Positions 1-13,361 of a stretch of 64,000 nt of DNA are shown piece by piece. This DNA comes from Bryum argenteum (lineage: Eukaryota > Streptophyta > Bryopsida > Bryales > Bryaceae). The notes beneath the pieces are model-generated. The model had not been told where the DNA came from. It searched no databases and worked only from the letters and a program-made list of their open reading frames with translations. The DNA lies in contig CM073326.1 of assembly GCA_037043015.1 (NCBI GenBank), positions 15,694,345 to 15,758,344 on the forward strand. Direction: 5' to 3'. The position numbers and the translations under genes are program-made. Within the stretch, counting starts at the first letter, position 1; each line of letters opens with the position of its first letter.

Positions 1-854
1 CCAGAAAGAGTATCACGGCATTGCTTCATAAATATAATATAATATTTGCAATAGTGTTACTTTTGAGGATGTAGTTAATTCCTAAAGTTTCAAGGTACTA
101 TTTGCATGTTTTACACTTAAATCTACCCTCTTTCAATGCAAGGTGAGAATTTTCATTTTAAGATGTATATTAAAGTATGCTAATGTGGGATTCAATACTT
201 GACTTGTACAAGATTAAAATTCTAAAATTCTATACTAGTTATGAGATCGTAACATTCAAAGTTGAAAAGAGTTTTTTTTATTTTTTATTTTTTTAATTTT
301 TTTTTTTGGTGCTTGTTGTGAAAAGGAAAAGCAATGTTTTGAGGGCCAAAAAAACCATTTTTAGGAGTAAATATGAATTGAGGCTCTTTAATTCTTGTTC
401 CTAGGTGAGTTAGAAACCTATCCGTGCAATTTTTACCCTCAAAGGGGCCCATAAAATGGAAGTATGCTGAAATCCAAATACATAGGCATGTTTTAGACGG
501 TAAAAATTGCATATAAATATTCAAAGTATTGAAAATCCGGTCGGTGAAGAAAAGTAAAATCTTAAATTTTGGTGAATTTTTTTGGAGTTTTTGCGTATTA
601 ATCAATTTTGAGTAGATTTTGAAAATAAGTGAGGATATTCCGCAGCTGGGCAGTTCTGGGAAGATTTGAAGTAGTGTTTTAAAACTTTGACCATGAATAT
701 CTTCTTTAGTATTTGGAACTTTGAGGCTTGAAATGACTTTATGGAAAGCTATGGAAAAACTCTACAACCTGCAAAAGGTTTCAAATTCATGCGGACTTAC
801 AATAGTAAGTAAGAGGTCAACAAGAGCCCGAAACAACCCTCATGATATTGTAAG
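1..854. other. AT-rich intergenic DNA, no gene seen
   Basis: The stretch is AT-rich with several homopolymer T runs near 271-307. The short open frames in it have no recognisable domain or splice context. It ends where a dispersed TTAA-type repeat begins. I see nothing functional that I can support. Confidence 0.5.
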
Positions 855-1196
855 GGATAAACGCCCAAGTAAGCCCGAGGGGCTTGATTCCAACAAAGTC
901 TTATATGTAGCTCTCACTGTACTCAACTTATCACTTACAATTTGATGTCAAACTATTCATCTTCTTTCGATACATTCAGAAAGTGAGATTTTAGAATTCA
1001 AATCACAATTCGTATGAATGATTTTGTGCTTTAAAAGGATTGTGATAGGTAGGTTGGGGTTGTACACATCCTTGTAGGAGGTTGCAAGCTCATCATCGAT
1101 CGGTTCAGTCATGATGCCCAAGTTCAAAAGTGCACTATTCATGATGCCTAAAGATGTTGTGATCTAATTTTGGGCTGCCACCCCATGGACGTTTAA
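855..1196 (-). mobile_element. TTAA-type dispersed repeat, copy 1 (inverted relative to the 30.3 kb copy)
   Basis: This roughly 340-base block matches, in inverted orientation, the block at 30345-30706 and, in the same orientation, the block at 3940-4286. Shared landmarks are the words for GCTCTCACTGTACTCAAC, ATTTTGTGCT, and GTGCACTATTCATGATGCC. The left end is decayed. The right end runs into the TTAA of the next element. Read as a non-autonomous DNA transposon relic. Confidence 0.7.
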
Positions 1197-1457
1197 CCCC
1201 TAAAGGCCCATGATGTTTTGGGAGCTTGAAATCCCAACACTGACCACTATGTACTAATGCGGGTACGTCCAATATTTTTGGAAATTTTTGATAACTTCAA
1301 CCGTAGGATCTTGAAGTAGACTACCATAGGTAGTAGTGTGAAAATTTTCAACCGTTGGATCATCACTGGATGTGAGATCATAACATTTGAAGTTGACTGT
1401 AAATTTTTTTTGGCCTTGACCGTAAAAGCCGAATCGGCGGCCGTGGGCCTTTAGGGG
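1197..1457. mobile_element. TTAA-flanked MITE
   Basis: TTAA at 1193-1196 and 1458-1461 bracket a 261-base block. Its left end CCCCTAAAGGCCCATG is matched by the reverse complement of its right end, CCCCTAAAGGCCCACG. A TTAA target duplication with ends starting CCC is the arrangement known for piggyBac-type elements; the superfamily call is inference. Confidence 0.7.
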
Positions 1458-1461
1458 TTAA

Positions 1462-2411
1462 GGGTCAAACAACACAATTGTTATGATATTGCACAAAATA
1501 GAAAGAACTCTTGAGATCCTTTTCTTCTTCTTCCTCACGTTTTCTCGTCGCAGCCAGCCAGGCTGGTTGGGGGAGATTCTAATCCACAAGAGAGGAAGCA
1601 TCAGTCAAGCTTGACCGCCTCCAAAGTTGAAAGAGAAAACTCATGTACTGTACACCACAAAAAAAAGAGTGAACTCGCATTCTTCACTTTCGGAAGAAAA
1701 TATCAACAATATAAATTTTGTAAAGAAATCAAAAGTTGACATTGGCATGGCATCCAATGAATGAGTGAAGTGGCACTCGAGAGGAGTGCTCGTTTTGCGT
1801 GTCGCGCTGCTTATATGGAGGCCCTCAAGGCCATTTGGCCTCAATCATCCTGTTGGTGGGGACCGTTTGGAGCTACAGTGGCCTCACAGGGGCTTTCCAG
1901 TGCCTGCCAGGGCGTCTGGTGGAGATGCTCTAACTTCGTAGAATGTCTGTTTCAGGGACATTCGGACAGGTTTATTGAAGTTGTTGCAGTTTAGCAAGCT
2001 CATTGGCATTCGGACTCAGGCTCTATCTTCGAATCCTCACAAAATACATTCAGTTTATGAAATGTAGAGTTAGTTACCACTTCTTGTAAGAATGCCACAT
2101 TTAACTAAATCCGGACTTATTCAGGAATTTTGGACTGGAGCAGATCTTTTGGACTGGAGCAGATCTTGGGATTTTCAATATGGTGGAATGACCACTACAT
2201 TAATTGAAAATTTACATGTGAGATGTGAGTATCTTCGTAATTATTCTCTAGAGATCCTCTCATCTACATTCACATGTTCACATGAGCATGGGGGAGCCCC
2301 CGATGTCTTAGAAATGTGCTCCTTTTAGTCCATAAGTACTTTATTGTGTCATGTGAGAAGAATTGTAACGATGTCCCTATATTTAACACCAAGTTTGAAT
2401 ACGATTTGGTA
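1462..2411. other. Intergenic DNA without a supported gene
   Basis: Contains a short direct duplication at about 2128-2168 (the 20-base phrase beginning TTTTGGACTGGAGCAG occurs twice). The 60-80 residue open frames here lack domains and overlap each other on both strands, so none is called. Confidence 0.45.
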
Positions 2412-2762
2412 GGACATCCCCCACGCTGGTACTTACGAGCGTGCTTGCCTTCTTGCCTCCACAACCCTTCCCTTCTTGCCCCCACAGCCCTTGCCTTCCT
2501 GCCCCACAATCATGCCCGACCAAATAAAAATTTGGGGGTAAATTTGTCAACTATTTTTGAATAGTGGATGTCACTCATCATGCCACGAAGGGGTGCCACA
2601 AGGGTTAAATGGGGTCTTAGATCCCATTTCCAAAGTCAAAATTTCAAAGAACGTGGTTGGAGGCCTCAAAAAATGAAAAAAAGTAATAATGGTCCTTTCT
2701 TGGCTGGGCAGGGAGTATGGGCGAGCAGCCACGCTCGTAAGTACTAGCGTCGGGGATGTCCT
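2412..2762. mobile_element. Inverted-repeat element (MITE-like)
   Basis: A 32-base arm at 2412-2443 (GGACATCCCCCACGCTGGTA then ACTTACGAGCGTG) is matched in inverted orientation with two or three mismatches at 2731-2762. The interior has GC-rich pyrimidine repeats and no coding signal. Target duplications were not clear. Confidence 0.55.
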
Positions 2763-3142
2763 GTCCACGCCGTTCGAAGAAGCCATCAAGCGTGACAAGG
2801 TGCGCCACGAAGGTTTGTGCACATGAGGCTGATGGAGGGGTGATCTGATCCATCTGTTCGCCTCGTCCCAGCCTCTCTTTACGCGACATAAAAACGCGTC
2901 GCTAAGGTCTGCCAACCTTCCTAAAATCTAGCGACAACGTGTCAATACGCTCCAACATCCTACCTCCACACCAAGATGAAAAATGGTAAAGCACACACAC
3001 ATAGAGCAACTCCATAACTACAAGGAGGTGAAAGATCACATCTTCCATTCCTACTTGGCCTCACCTAACCAAGCCAAGGGCCTCCATAACCATGTCCGCT
3101 GCTAGAACAACATTTGTATAGTCATTGAACATCTTACCTTAA

Positions 3143-3361
3143 CCCTTTATTGACAGAGGGGACCAAATTGGTCCCCCGATTTGAACAAGAAATTCCTTAA
3201 TCTCAACGGTGGCAAATTTCAAGATTTTACCCGATGTGGTCGTCTTTTTTTAAAAATATTTACAAAATCAAGTTAGCTCGACACTCACCATTTCGGATTT
3301 TTGAATTTATTTAATTATCTATGCTAAAATATGGTCAAAGGACAGTGAGGTCAATTAAGGG
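3143..3361. mobile_element. TTAA-flanked MITE
   Basis: TTAA at 3139-3142 and 3362-3365 bracket a 219-base block with imperfect terminal inverted repeats, CCCTTTATTGAC on the left and CCCTTAATTGAC as the reverse complement of the right end. Confidence 0.65.
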
Positions 3362-3939
3362 TTAAGCACATACAAGGATACAACACAAATGAGAAAGATT
3401 CTATTCATTACAAAAAAAAAGGACCAACAACATTCCCACCATTGCATGGCTAGCGATAGAACACTAAAGTAAACAAGAATCATGCAAAAAGCACCAAGAT
3501 ACTTTGAGGATGATAATTTGCTTGAATGGGTAGTGCGAGGAAGATAATATATGCTTGGAAGCTTTTTAAGTACGAATCAAACTTGATTCTAGAGACATTG
3601 TAAGGCCAATGGTTAAAACTCCATGGCTGGGGGTTGAGCAGAGAGAGAGCTTTCAAGTGCATTCCTTATTCATGAAACAGACCAGCCAGCCATTTGAAAG
3701 GAATATATTGAGGAAATGGTAGTGGATGAGTGGCAGGCACGATAAGGGGTCCAGCTTGTCAGATGCTTGTCCCTGCTGGCAATGGACACGTACGCTACCC
3801 TTGCCCTATTGGTGTGCTGACCTGGATTAATTTGGGAAGCATTTCTGGGAATGAGTTTTGGAACAAGCTTCATCTTTGCTTTTTGGGACTAAAGCCAATT
3901 TGGGTTCTCTAGGAGGGTCGGGCATTTTTGATCCCCTTA

Positions 3940-4286
3940 CCCCTTAGGCCAAAAGGGCTTTTTCTCCAACAAATTCTGCTCTCTAGCTCTCATTGTACTC
4001 AACTTTTCTCTTATATTTTGATGTCAAACTGGTCACCTTCTTCTGATGCACTCAAAAAATGAAAATTTTCAATTCAAATCACACTTTGTATGAGTGATTT
4101 TGTGCTCTGAAAGCATTGTGGTAGGTAGGTTAGGGTTGTACATAACCTTGCAAGCTCATTATTCATTGGTTCATTCATGATGCCCAAATTCAAAAAGTGC
4201 ACTATTCATGATGCCCATGTCCAAAAGATGTTGTGATTCAATTTTGGGCTGCGCGTTGTAGACCTCATAGGCGTTTAAGAGTTATT
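3940..4286 (-). mobile_element. TTAA-type dispersed repeat, copy 2
   Basis: Same family and orientation as 855-1196, with the same landmark phrases (ATTTTGATGTCAAACT, GTGATTTTGTGCT, GTGCACTATTCATGATGCCC). Both ends are decayed. Confidence 0.65.
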
Positions 4287-7200
4287 GTCATTCTTTAAAA
4301 AAATTAATTTTTATTTTTTTTAAAAAATAATTTGGGGTCCACGCCTCCATTTTTACATGGGAGCATCTCTATAGAATTTTAAGGGCTTATACGCAAAGAA
4401 ATATTGAGCGCCCTTTTATTAAGCCCACTCCATATTTGAAGATTCTAGGGGAGAGCCTGGATTGCATTTAGTGTCTCGCGTTGTTAGAGTATTCTCAATG
4501 GAGTAGTTGACTTATGATGCTAAGCTTATTTTTAGCTCAAAATTAATCTATAAAACAGATTTCAAAATAGCATCCGATAGCATTCTCATATCATAAATCT
4601 TTGGAATGAAGATCAAGGTTGCAAGAAAATGCAAGTGTGAGACCGCTGGAGAAGTGTGGCATTCCCACCAAGCTAGATGACTCATTCCACAACAAAAAAA
4701 TTACCAAAGTGCCATAAAAAAAAAATACCAAAGTTCTTGGTGGAAATACCACACTTTCTTTTAGTGAGAACGTAAAATTGAACACATGATTGAACCATAT
4801 CCACGTAGTAGTGATGAGCCATGTAATTGTAAAAACGTTGTCTTGGTAGCATAGACAATGGAACCAAAAGTATGAGCGCCTTATAGATCAAGTAATCATA
4901 CCATTTGATGAATACCCAATGAGACAAGTGGTGACCTCTTTGCTAAGATTCCGACTTCCAATACTTGACATTTACATACCCAAGATTCAAATCACCTTAC
5001 TTTCTAAAAAAGTTCCCACAAGAGAATCTCAAGCCACCATACTATTATGGATAATATTTGGATATCTCTTAGCCAATCACAAGGCACGAGAAACAAACTA
5101 GGAGTATAAGTCTCCACACAAGTGGGTCAATGGATAGCTGTGATTGGCTTGCAATATGATAATTATTAGTTTTGTTTGCTTACCGTAAGCATTACATTCC
5201 AGTTGGCTAATATTTAGAATTAAATACCCTCTCACCAGATACCTTATCCGTCAATTCAGTTTTTTAAATTTTCAAAAATTTTAAAGTTTTGGCATCATAC
5301 TTTGCTTGTGACTTATACTGTCAAGAAGATGGATCATACACAACCACAGAAAAAGAAGAAAAATGATAAAAAAATTATTGAAAATAATCTCTTATTATTT
5401 GTTCAAAGAGGTTCATTTGGACAACATGTTTGTACTTGTGATAAGAATACTCTCATTGTCATGGTGCACTTTCAAATGTTTGGTTGTGCATACCAAGTAA
5501 TAATTGACTAGCAAGGATGTGACTAATGTCTTTCAATATGTCATTGTTTGATATTTTTCCAATATTTGACCTATGGGGCTATTACATGTTGGCACTACGA
5601 TAGTGACTAGCACATTACTTACTCTATGAGAATATAGTAATCCTACCACTGGTATCATGACATCCGAACATGTACATCCAAACATAGTTTGAATGAACAC
5701 TTATTCAACTTAGCTGGCACCACAAGCCTTGCCTTTGTGGTTCGGGCTCATGGCCCCCAATGAGAAGGTGGTGAGTTTTACTCCTCATGCTAGTGTGGTG
5801 CTCACCACCATGGTCAACCCAATTATGGTTGGAGGGTTCTTGGACTTCGTTGTATAGGTACATCAGAACCCTTCGGGGAATACCATGTCGGGTATCCCTA
5901 AGGTACTAGTGGCTAGGCTGGAACTAGAATAGTGTCCACTCCAAGAGGAGGTAGTAGACCTGCCATTGGTGTTATGACCGGAGGGCATGCATTCAAGGAT
6001 AGGTCGAACAGACACATGGTTGGAGTTCTTCTTTTCTACCTTCCAAAGAGCTTTGGAGTTTCTTCTTTTTTTGAAGTAGAGAGGCAATGGGGAAAACGCA
6101 TAGGGTGGTTCATGAGTGGAGTCAAAAGGTGACCGCCATGTAGTCAGATCCGGTTGACATGCAAACACATTGCAAACATATGGCGGACAGTTTACAACAC
6201 CACCATGACTGACGTAAGGCTCACATTCAAACAACATGGTGCCAGAAATACAGTTTTCTTGCGTCAGCTCTTGAAGAGTTTCATAAGTCCATTTGAAAAA
6301 CTTAGCTTTCTCAATGGAACTTGCTGAGTTTTGTGCAGTCTTTTCATCTTTTGCTAGCAAAACGACTTCGAACATGTGGTTTTCTAATGTTAGGATGTGA
6401 GATGAGTAAGTATTTTGATCAAGAAGATTGCTAACACACAAATTCTGAAGATTGTAGACAAAGTTAGTGATCACTTCACACAATAATTCTTAATTGTAAT
6501 TTCACAATAGTTACTTAGTTCATTGGTTAGCTAATTGACATGGAGTATAGACCAAGTTGGTAGAACAAATTTGATCCAAAAATTTAACCACATGGATTTG
6601 TGAGGCCCATGAATCATGAACTAGCAAAGGGCCCATGGAATAGCACCTATGGATAATGGGTGAATAAGGGTTCAATGAAGGAGCTCGTAATTAAACACCA
6701 TCGAGCTTGATGACACACAAAAATTAGTACAAGGTAAATGCACAGGTATTAGTAGACAATCAATTCCACCACAAGTGAATGATTCTAGTGTCCACAACGA
6801 AGAGTGGTGGGTTTCCCTCTGGCTTGTAATCGGATTCTTATCTCCAATTACTCCGTGAAGGGATTTAACAGAACGGGGGATGTTCGAAGCACGTCCAGAT
6901 TACCCGAATGCAACCCGAACAATTTTGGATGCTAAACCCCCGACCTCAACCTTGGGCGTGGTAGCTACAGGGAAGCACACTGAGTTCGTGGAGACCCCAT
7001 GGGACCTGCGGCCTGAAATTACTCTGGGGCATACTACTTGGCAAAATAAACCAATACATTAAAACCTAGGGGCTCCTTTACCCCTCCACCAATCGCCTTG
7101 GTAGCTGCTACGAACGCTTACCCCTCAACCTCGGAACCAGAAAGGAAATGTCACGGAATCAGGATTGCGGATCCAAAGTGGGGTCAAAGCTTAATTCACC

Positions 7201-7690
7201 TGGTCCACGTGGGTAGCACAGCCTTCACGACATCAGTGTCGTGCGAAGTGGCAGCAGCCCTCGTAAAAACCTTTCGTTCCGACTTTCATCTTTTCTGCGA
7301 ACATTTCCCACGCTCACCTCCAAAGAGAAGGCAAGGCAACGCGGGCGACTGCCCACAGACTGGGCTGCAACTCTGATCGAGTGGAAGCAAACCCCGAAGT
7401 ATCCAATCACACATTTAAGCATATAAATCAATCAGTCACTGAGTACAAATGCTCACCACAAGCTTGTTGTTGCAACCGCACTCCAGCCCAACTGCAGTAA
7501 CTTCACCTCGTTGCTGACTTCGGGATTCAATAGCGTCTCCATTGCAACACTGGCAGCAACAAGATTGATTGAGCCTTGCACGTCACATTACTGCTTCGAC
7601 CATGTCGGGGAATTTCATTCCGTTGTGAAATTTTTTGAGTGGGAAGTTTTGAGTGTTGGCTCACGTGTTGCGAGCTTGGAGTTGAGCAAG
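4287..7690. other. Long intergenic region, no supported gene; right end is probably 5' UTR/promoter of the transporter
   Basis: A 200-codon open frame lies on the minus strand at 5863-6483, but it opens with TTG, has no recognisable domain and no splice partners, so it is not called. From about 7080 the base composition rises toward that of the downstream gene, and an open frame in the same phase as exon 1 extends upstream without an ATG, consistent with transcribed leader. Confidence 0.45.
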
Positions 7691-10061
7691 ATGTTGACGG
7701 AGGGGCTTCTGCAACGAGAGGGCGATCAGCGGGGAGAAGAGGAGAGTAGCTCTAGGAGAAGTGTTGGGTATTATGAGAACTTTGCAATTGCTGCAGGTCC
7801 GTTTGCAGGTTTGCTTGTGTACTTCATCTTCATCAGTGACCTCCATGGAGCGCAATCGCCGAAGCTGGCAGCGATGTTCGCTACACTTATCTGGATTTGT
7901 GTGTGGTGGATGACGGAAGCGGTTCCCGTTGCCATCACTGCGCTGCTACCTCTCTTCCTCTTCCCTCTCCTGCAAATCTCCACAGCGAATGACGTTGCGA
8001 AAGCGTACATGAACGACACGATTTCGCTCTTTTTGGGTAGTTTCATGCTGGCGCTCGCAGTGCAGAAGTTTGATTGTCACAAACGACTCGCGTTGAAGAC
8101 ACTCCTCGTGTTAGGTGGCGAGAAGATGGATCCCAGGTTCCTGCTCTTGGGCTTCTGCGCGGGGCCAGCGTTCGTGAGCATGTTCATGTCGAATACCGCG
8201 GTGGCCGTGATGATGATCCCCATGGCGGTCGGGGTGGTGCACAAAGTGCAGAACAATGAAAGCGAAGAGCGGAATCCCAAGAACGAGAAAGCTCCTGAGT
8301 TGCTCGAGAGTGGTGGCGTGTTGAGCGACTGCGGGGAGTCGAGTGCGAGCAAGTTGTTGGCCGAGTACTCGAAAGGCGTGGTGTTGGCCGTTGGGTACGC
8401 CGTTGGCATCGGTGGACTCACGACGCTCACAGGCACGGGCCCGAATCTCGTATTCTCAGGCATTTTTAGAAGCTTGTTTCCGGATGTGGAGCCCGTGACT
8501 TACACGCAGTGGTTCATATTCGGGTTCCCTCTTGGCGTGTTCTTCCTTCTCTGCTTGTGGATCATGCTTTGTCTCATGTACTGCCCCACCGAAGCTGTGC
8601 CCATTGTTTCGGCGTCTCTTAGTAGAGATTCTATTGAGAAACAGTATGAGCTCCTCGGGAAGATGAACTCCGCTGAGAAGACTGTGGTGTCTCTTTTCAC
8701 GGTAAGCCCCACATTTCCATGTATTTTTGCTCCTGATTCTGAATTTGCGGAGGATCTCATTTCATCAGATGTTAAGTTGAAATCTGTGCTTGAGTGTCCT
8801 TTCGTGACATACAGTAGAGCTCAAATTTGGTTGGACTGTCGCAGGTACTAGCATTCATGTGGATGACGCGAGCAACGAACGGAAATGTGCCTGGATGGGG
8901 CAGTTATTTCAATGACTACGCAGACGATGGCACTGTTAGTGTAAGTTCGTGTCCTTTTTGGGCCAACTCCTTCATTCGATAGAAAGAGTCGTATTTGTGC
9001 ACGGTCTTTCAGTTCTTGCTGTGTTTGGAGCTCGTCATCTTGCTCTTCGTTTTCTGTACCACACAGGAATGGAAGTTAGAATCAATGACTCTTCTGTGAT
9101 GCACTGACGGGAAGTGCGTTTGATTGATTACCTGCAGATATTGATGGCAATGTTCCTTTTCATTCTTCCCCTTCGAAACAGAGCAGGAGAGAAGTTGATG
9201 ACTTGGGCAGATTGCAAGAAGCTCCCGTGGGACATTGTTCTCGTGCTCGGTGGAGGTAAAAAATCTTCATAACATCCTTCAATCCCTGATTTTTTTCTTG
9301 GCAAAAAATAGAACTAACTAGAATTCCCGAACACAAGAAATCGATTCCTAAGCTTTCACCTCGCAGACGTATCCTAGTTACTGTTTTAAGCCGGTAGTAA
9401 CAATTTGTTTGTATTTGCAGGATTTGCTCTAGCAGATGGCATCCGTGAGAGCGGGTTGTCGGAATGGATCGCGTCGCACTTAGATTTCCTGGATGCAATC
9501 CCATATTTCCTTATTACTCCCGCGGTGGCGATAATTGTAGGCATCGTCACGGAGTTTACATCCAACAACGCAACGGCCACCATTTTCTTGCCATTGCTAG
9601 CCGAAGTCTCCCTTTCTATCGGCCTGCACCCTCTCTTCCTCATGGTCACGGCCACCATTGCCTCTTCCTTCTCCTTCATGCTTCCCATCGCCACTCCCCC
9701 CAATGCAATTGCATACACGGCCGGTAAACTCAAAATGACCGATCTGGTCATGCCTGGCTTCATGCTCAAATGCTTCGGAATCTTCCTGCTCTCAGTACTG
9801 ATGCCCACACTTGGTAAATCCACTCACCTTCACTTCAAAATTCATCAACATCAGTTGCAACAAAATCACCACCTTAATCCTTCTCAAATTCCAAAGACAT
9901 GTGCAAGAATCCCATCCTTACAATGACTCAAAAACTTCAGAACTTCCTTCACCATGAAAACAAGCCCACACAATGAATGCGTCGATGCATTTTTCTAAAC
10001 TGTGATGTTTCGTGATGCAGGTACTGTGGTTTTCAACTTGGACGAGAAATTCCAGAACTGA
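7691..10061 (+). CDS. TDT: Tonoplast-type dicarboxylate transporter (SLC13/DASS family)
   Basis: Five exons: 7691-8701, 8845-8940, 9138-9255, 9421-9813 and 10021-10061, giving 552 residues in frame. The family moves di- and tricarboxylates such as malate across membranes; the plant member TDT sits in the vacuolar membrane. The protein has about eleven hydrophobic segments, the first near residue 30. Two family hallmark motifs are intact: Ser-Asn-Thr at about 167-169 (in [12 protein letters not shown]) and Ser-Asn-Asn-Ala-Thr at about 456-460 (in [15 protein letters not shown]), which build the cation and carboxylate sites in family structures. A short acidic, serine-rich N-terminus precedes the first helix. 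The start is the first ATG of the frame; upstream in-frame codons lack Met. Length is normal for the family. Vacuolar location is inferred from family, not seen. A plasma-membrane relative is the main alternative. Confidence 0.9.
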
Positions 10062-10631
10062 TTGCTGAAGGCATTGAGATGCACCTCCAAAACGATTATG
10101 GATTGAAAGTTACCTGTCGTTGGTACGCTTCACCAACAACCAGAAAAAGGCTCTGGAACCAGCTTCCACCACCAGTGCTCTGCGTGTAAGGATTTCTTCG
10201 AGTTGTTCACCTGTTGTGAGCAGTATGTTATCTGGAGAGTAGGAGCAGGTTGTAACGTACACCATTCATTGTTTAGTCTAGAGATTGTATTGTACATATC
10301 AATGGTCCAGATTCTTTTATACAATCATATTCCAAGCCAGAACACATTCGCGGACCAATGCATTGTCTCCTACATGCCCGTGAGAAAACTGCAACGATCC
10401 ACCATATTGAAGCAGATCCTGCCGGCAGAAACATGAAACAATCTCCATGAGCAATCTCAACTTCCTCAAATACCTTCAGTATTCAAAACATATGATAAGG
10501 AAGTGAAGGTAGGGTTACCACTCCCATTTAGAGTGTACTGTAACGTTTGAGGTGATGTACCAATACGATTGTGAACCTGTTCAACTGAAACTGCCGACGA
10601 GCTGACGTGCGAAATAAGATAATCCAATATC
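10062..10631. other. 3' flank of the transporter gene
   Basis: Probable 3' UTR and downstream DNA. No other coding signal is seen. Confidence 0.4.
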
Positions 10632-11213
10632 CAACTATTTCTATTAATAAGAACGAAATTCAGATGCTTATTTGAGCGCTTACGTTAGGTATATTGCGGA
10701 ATCTGCACAGCAATGTCTCGTTACCTAAATGCGAGCTACTCAATGCAGAAATAAGATGCTATACCAGAACTTCCTGGATGTGGTGCTCGTCAAATTAAAT
10801 CTTGCAGCGACATTGAATCGAATCATGCCGAAACAAAAAAACTGAAGCTGCACTTCGCTTAGGAATTGTGTGTTCAAATTAACATTCCTACTCCGCTATT
10901 GATTGCTTCATCATCAATCAGATCCAACTAACAAGAACGAAGTTCAGATGCATAATTAAGCGCTTACGTTAAGAATATTGCGGAATCTTCAATTCATGCG
11001 CACGGCAATGTCTCATCATCAAAATGCGAGCTACTCAAGATGCTATACCATAAGTTTCTGGATGTAGCGCTCTTCAAATAAAATCCTGCAGCGATATAGT
11101 CTGAAACGTGCCGAAACGATAAAATTGAAGCTGCACTTTTCTTGTGAAGTGTGCGACATTCCTACTCCACAATTGATTGCTTCATCGTCAATCAAGCTCC
11201 TACCAAACCCTAA
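10632..11213 (+). repeat. Tandem direct duplication, two units of about 290 bases
   Basis: Unit 1 at about 10632-10923 and unit 2 at about 10924-11213 share long phrases: AAGAACGAA(A/G)TTCAGATGC, AGCGCTTACGTTA, ATGCGAGCTACTCAA, GATGCTATACCA, and ATTGATTGCTTCATC. Divergence is moderate. No coding content. Confidence 0.8.
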
Positions 11214-11848
11214 TTAGCTCTCTGATCCTGGTTTCACCTGATTCTCGGAACACTCATGTCAAATCTACTGACACTGAAGACGTCAAAATTTTGATAGAGA
11301 CTAAAAATAGAGAAGCGACGATCTCAATTCAAAAATTGTCTTTTGTCACGTAAATTGGCTTGCTATCAATCTCCACCAATTTCTGCCTTCCGATCACTGC
11401 TGAAAATCAAGAATTTATTTGAACGCCTAAATCACTGAAGTCTTACCAATTCTGGACCAACTGCTCCATGAATCTCTGCATCAAATCCTTCACTGTTATA
11501 GTAGAGTTGTCGACCAGGTCCCATTATGGAGCTCTAGAAATCTTCACTCACAGGTACATAATAGCTTCGCCATACAACAGTACGATGTACTCACTCAGTG
11601 TACTCACATAGTAGGGTGTCACTATCTGGCACCATTTTAGGTATGCTTATGTTTTCAGCTTCGAGAATTCATAACTCTTTGTAGATGAGTCCAAAAATAA
11701 TGATTCCACTTACTCAACATTTCTATTAATTTTCACAATGCACAAAAATTGCTTCCAATGGTTACATCCATATAGATTTTCTATGCTGAAAAGTGAGCCA
11801 TTCTTGAACACCTTACTATACACCACCCTTGGGCAAGTTGTTCTTTCA

Positions 11849-12821
11849 CCCCTAAACGTCCCTAGTGTCGAAAAACGACATTTTGGATGAAGAGCAGAAA
11901 CTTTGAAGAGCCATAACTTCTTCATCCAAACTCCGTTTTTGACGAAATCACTTGGGTTAGGTCACAAATCAAGTCTAGTTTGTGTGGTAAAAATTGCAGA
12001 CTCATGAAATTAAGTATGAATAAATGGCATGGATTTTAGTGAAGGCAGCTTTTGTTTTTGGGTTTTCAAACATTTGGCATGTTTTACCATTGCAAGCCAA
12101 TTATGTGAAATCTAAAAATAGTTTTTCATGAATTTTTTTTCGTAGGTTTGGTATTTAGATGCATACCAACAACTTTGTAGTTGGAAATTTTTTGATTTAG
12201 ATAACTTTGGTATTGGCTTTGCAATGATGTTTCTATGATGAAAAAAGTGAAAAATGGATGATTTTTGAAGAGCTAGATCTCCTTCATCCACCGTTAGATT
12301 TTGACTTTATTTTTTGGGATGGATTCCAATTATACTCTATTTTTAGTGGTAGAAACCTTGACCCAATCGCGGATATATTGAAGAAAAGGCGTGGATTTGA
12401 GTGCAAGGGGTCTAGTTTTGGACTATTTTTCCTTTGTAAAATTTTTGACAGTTTTCACGACTACAAGGCTACTATTTGAGCCAAGATTTTTTTTTGATGA
12501 ATTTTTTGGTACAAAAGTGTCTTTGAAATGAAGATGAACAACTTTCTAGTTGCTGATTTTTTGATTGCAAATCTCAAGTTGGTAGTATTTTCACTTCAAA
12601 GTGGAAATGATGGTATTTTGTAGCTTGTTTTGCGCACTAATATGTTATGATCTCGCAATCTATGAGGTTCCATGAGTCAGGTTTTGGTCCACATGATCTA
12701 CTACAATTCTATTACAAGTTTGTACGGTTGAGATCTGAATAGCTTATCTTTATTTTCATCTATATCAATTTTTTTTTTAAAATGAGTTTTTGGCTAAAAA
12801 TACCCCAAGGACGTTTAGGGG
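11849..12821. mobile_element. TTAA-type element of about 1 kb, nested
   Basis: The left end CCCCTAAACGTCC is preceded by TTCA (one change from TTAA). The right end GGACGTTTAGGGG is followed by TTAA at 12822-12825. The ends are perfect inverted repeats over 13 bases. The interior is non-coding and matches 53561-54603 in the same orientation, for example AACGACATTTTGGATGAA against AACAACATTTTGGATGAA. Confidence 0.75.
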
Positions 12822-13259
12822 TTAACGTTATGGTTGGATAGGGGAGAATTCTATGTATTAGCTCTTGGAGCACTATGATTATGAAAGTTTAGAAGTTGTG
12901 AGTGTACAATAAAATGATCACATCTGAGAACTGTAAGATTTATTGCAACCAAATTGGAGTGTATTATGACACCATAACAAACTTACACTTTTATTATTGA
13001 AAGTTATACAAAAACTACAAACACTACATGCACCATTTATCATTGAGTGCTTTTCCTCTCCAATTCAATTACAACATCAATCTAGTAGACATATTTTAGA
13101 TGAATTTTTGAATTTGTTTTGAGATACTTAAGCTCATACTTGTGTTGGATGATTGGTTTCTTTCTCTTTGTTATACGCTTAGTAGTGATATTCGGAATGA
13201 GTTTTGAATTGACTCTGGAGGTGGAGGACAAATGAGTCTTTGAATCAACAAATCTTGTA

Positions 13260-13361
13260 CTCCCTCTGTCCCATTCTTATTGTCTAGTAGGTTCTTTCAA
13301 ATGTACCTCTCGAGGTAGATTTGAGAAAACCTATTGGACAATAAGAATGGGACAGAGGGAG
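13260..13361. mobile_element. Stowaway MITE (102 bp)
   Basis: CTCCCTCTGTCCC at the left end and its inverted copy at the right end are flanked by TA on both sides (13258-13259 and 13362-13363). The two halves pair along almost their whole length. The end sequence and TA duplication are the diagnostic signature of Stowaway (Tc1/mariner-derived) elements in plants. Confidence 0.92.

Noticed and set aside
5863..6483. 206-codon minus-strand open frame
   Set aside because: Opens with TTG, no domain, no coding bias that I can see, and sits in repeat-rich DNA.
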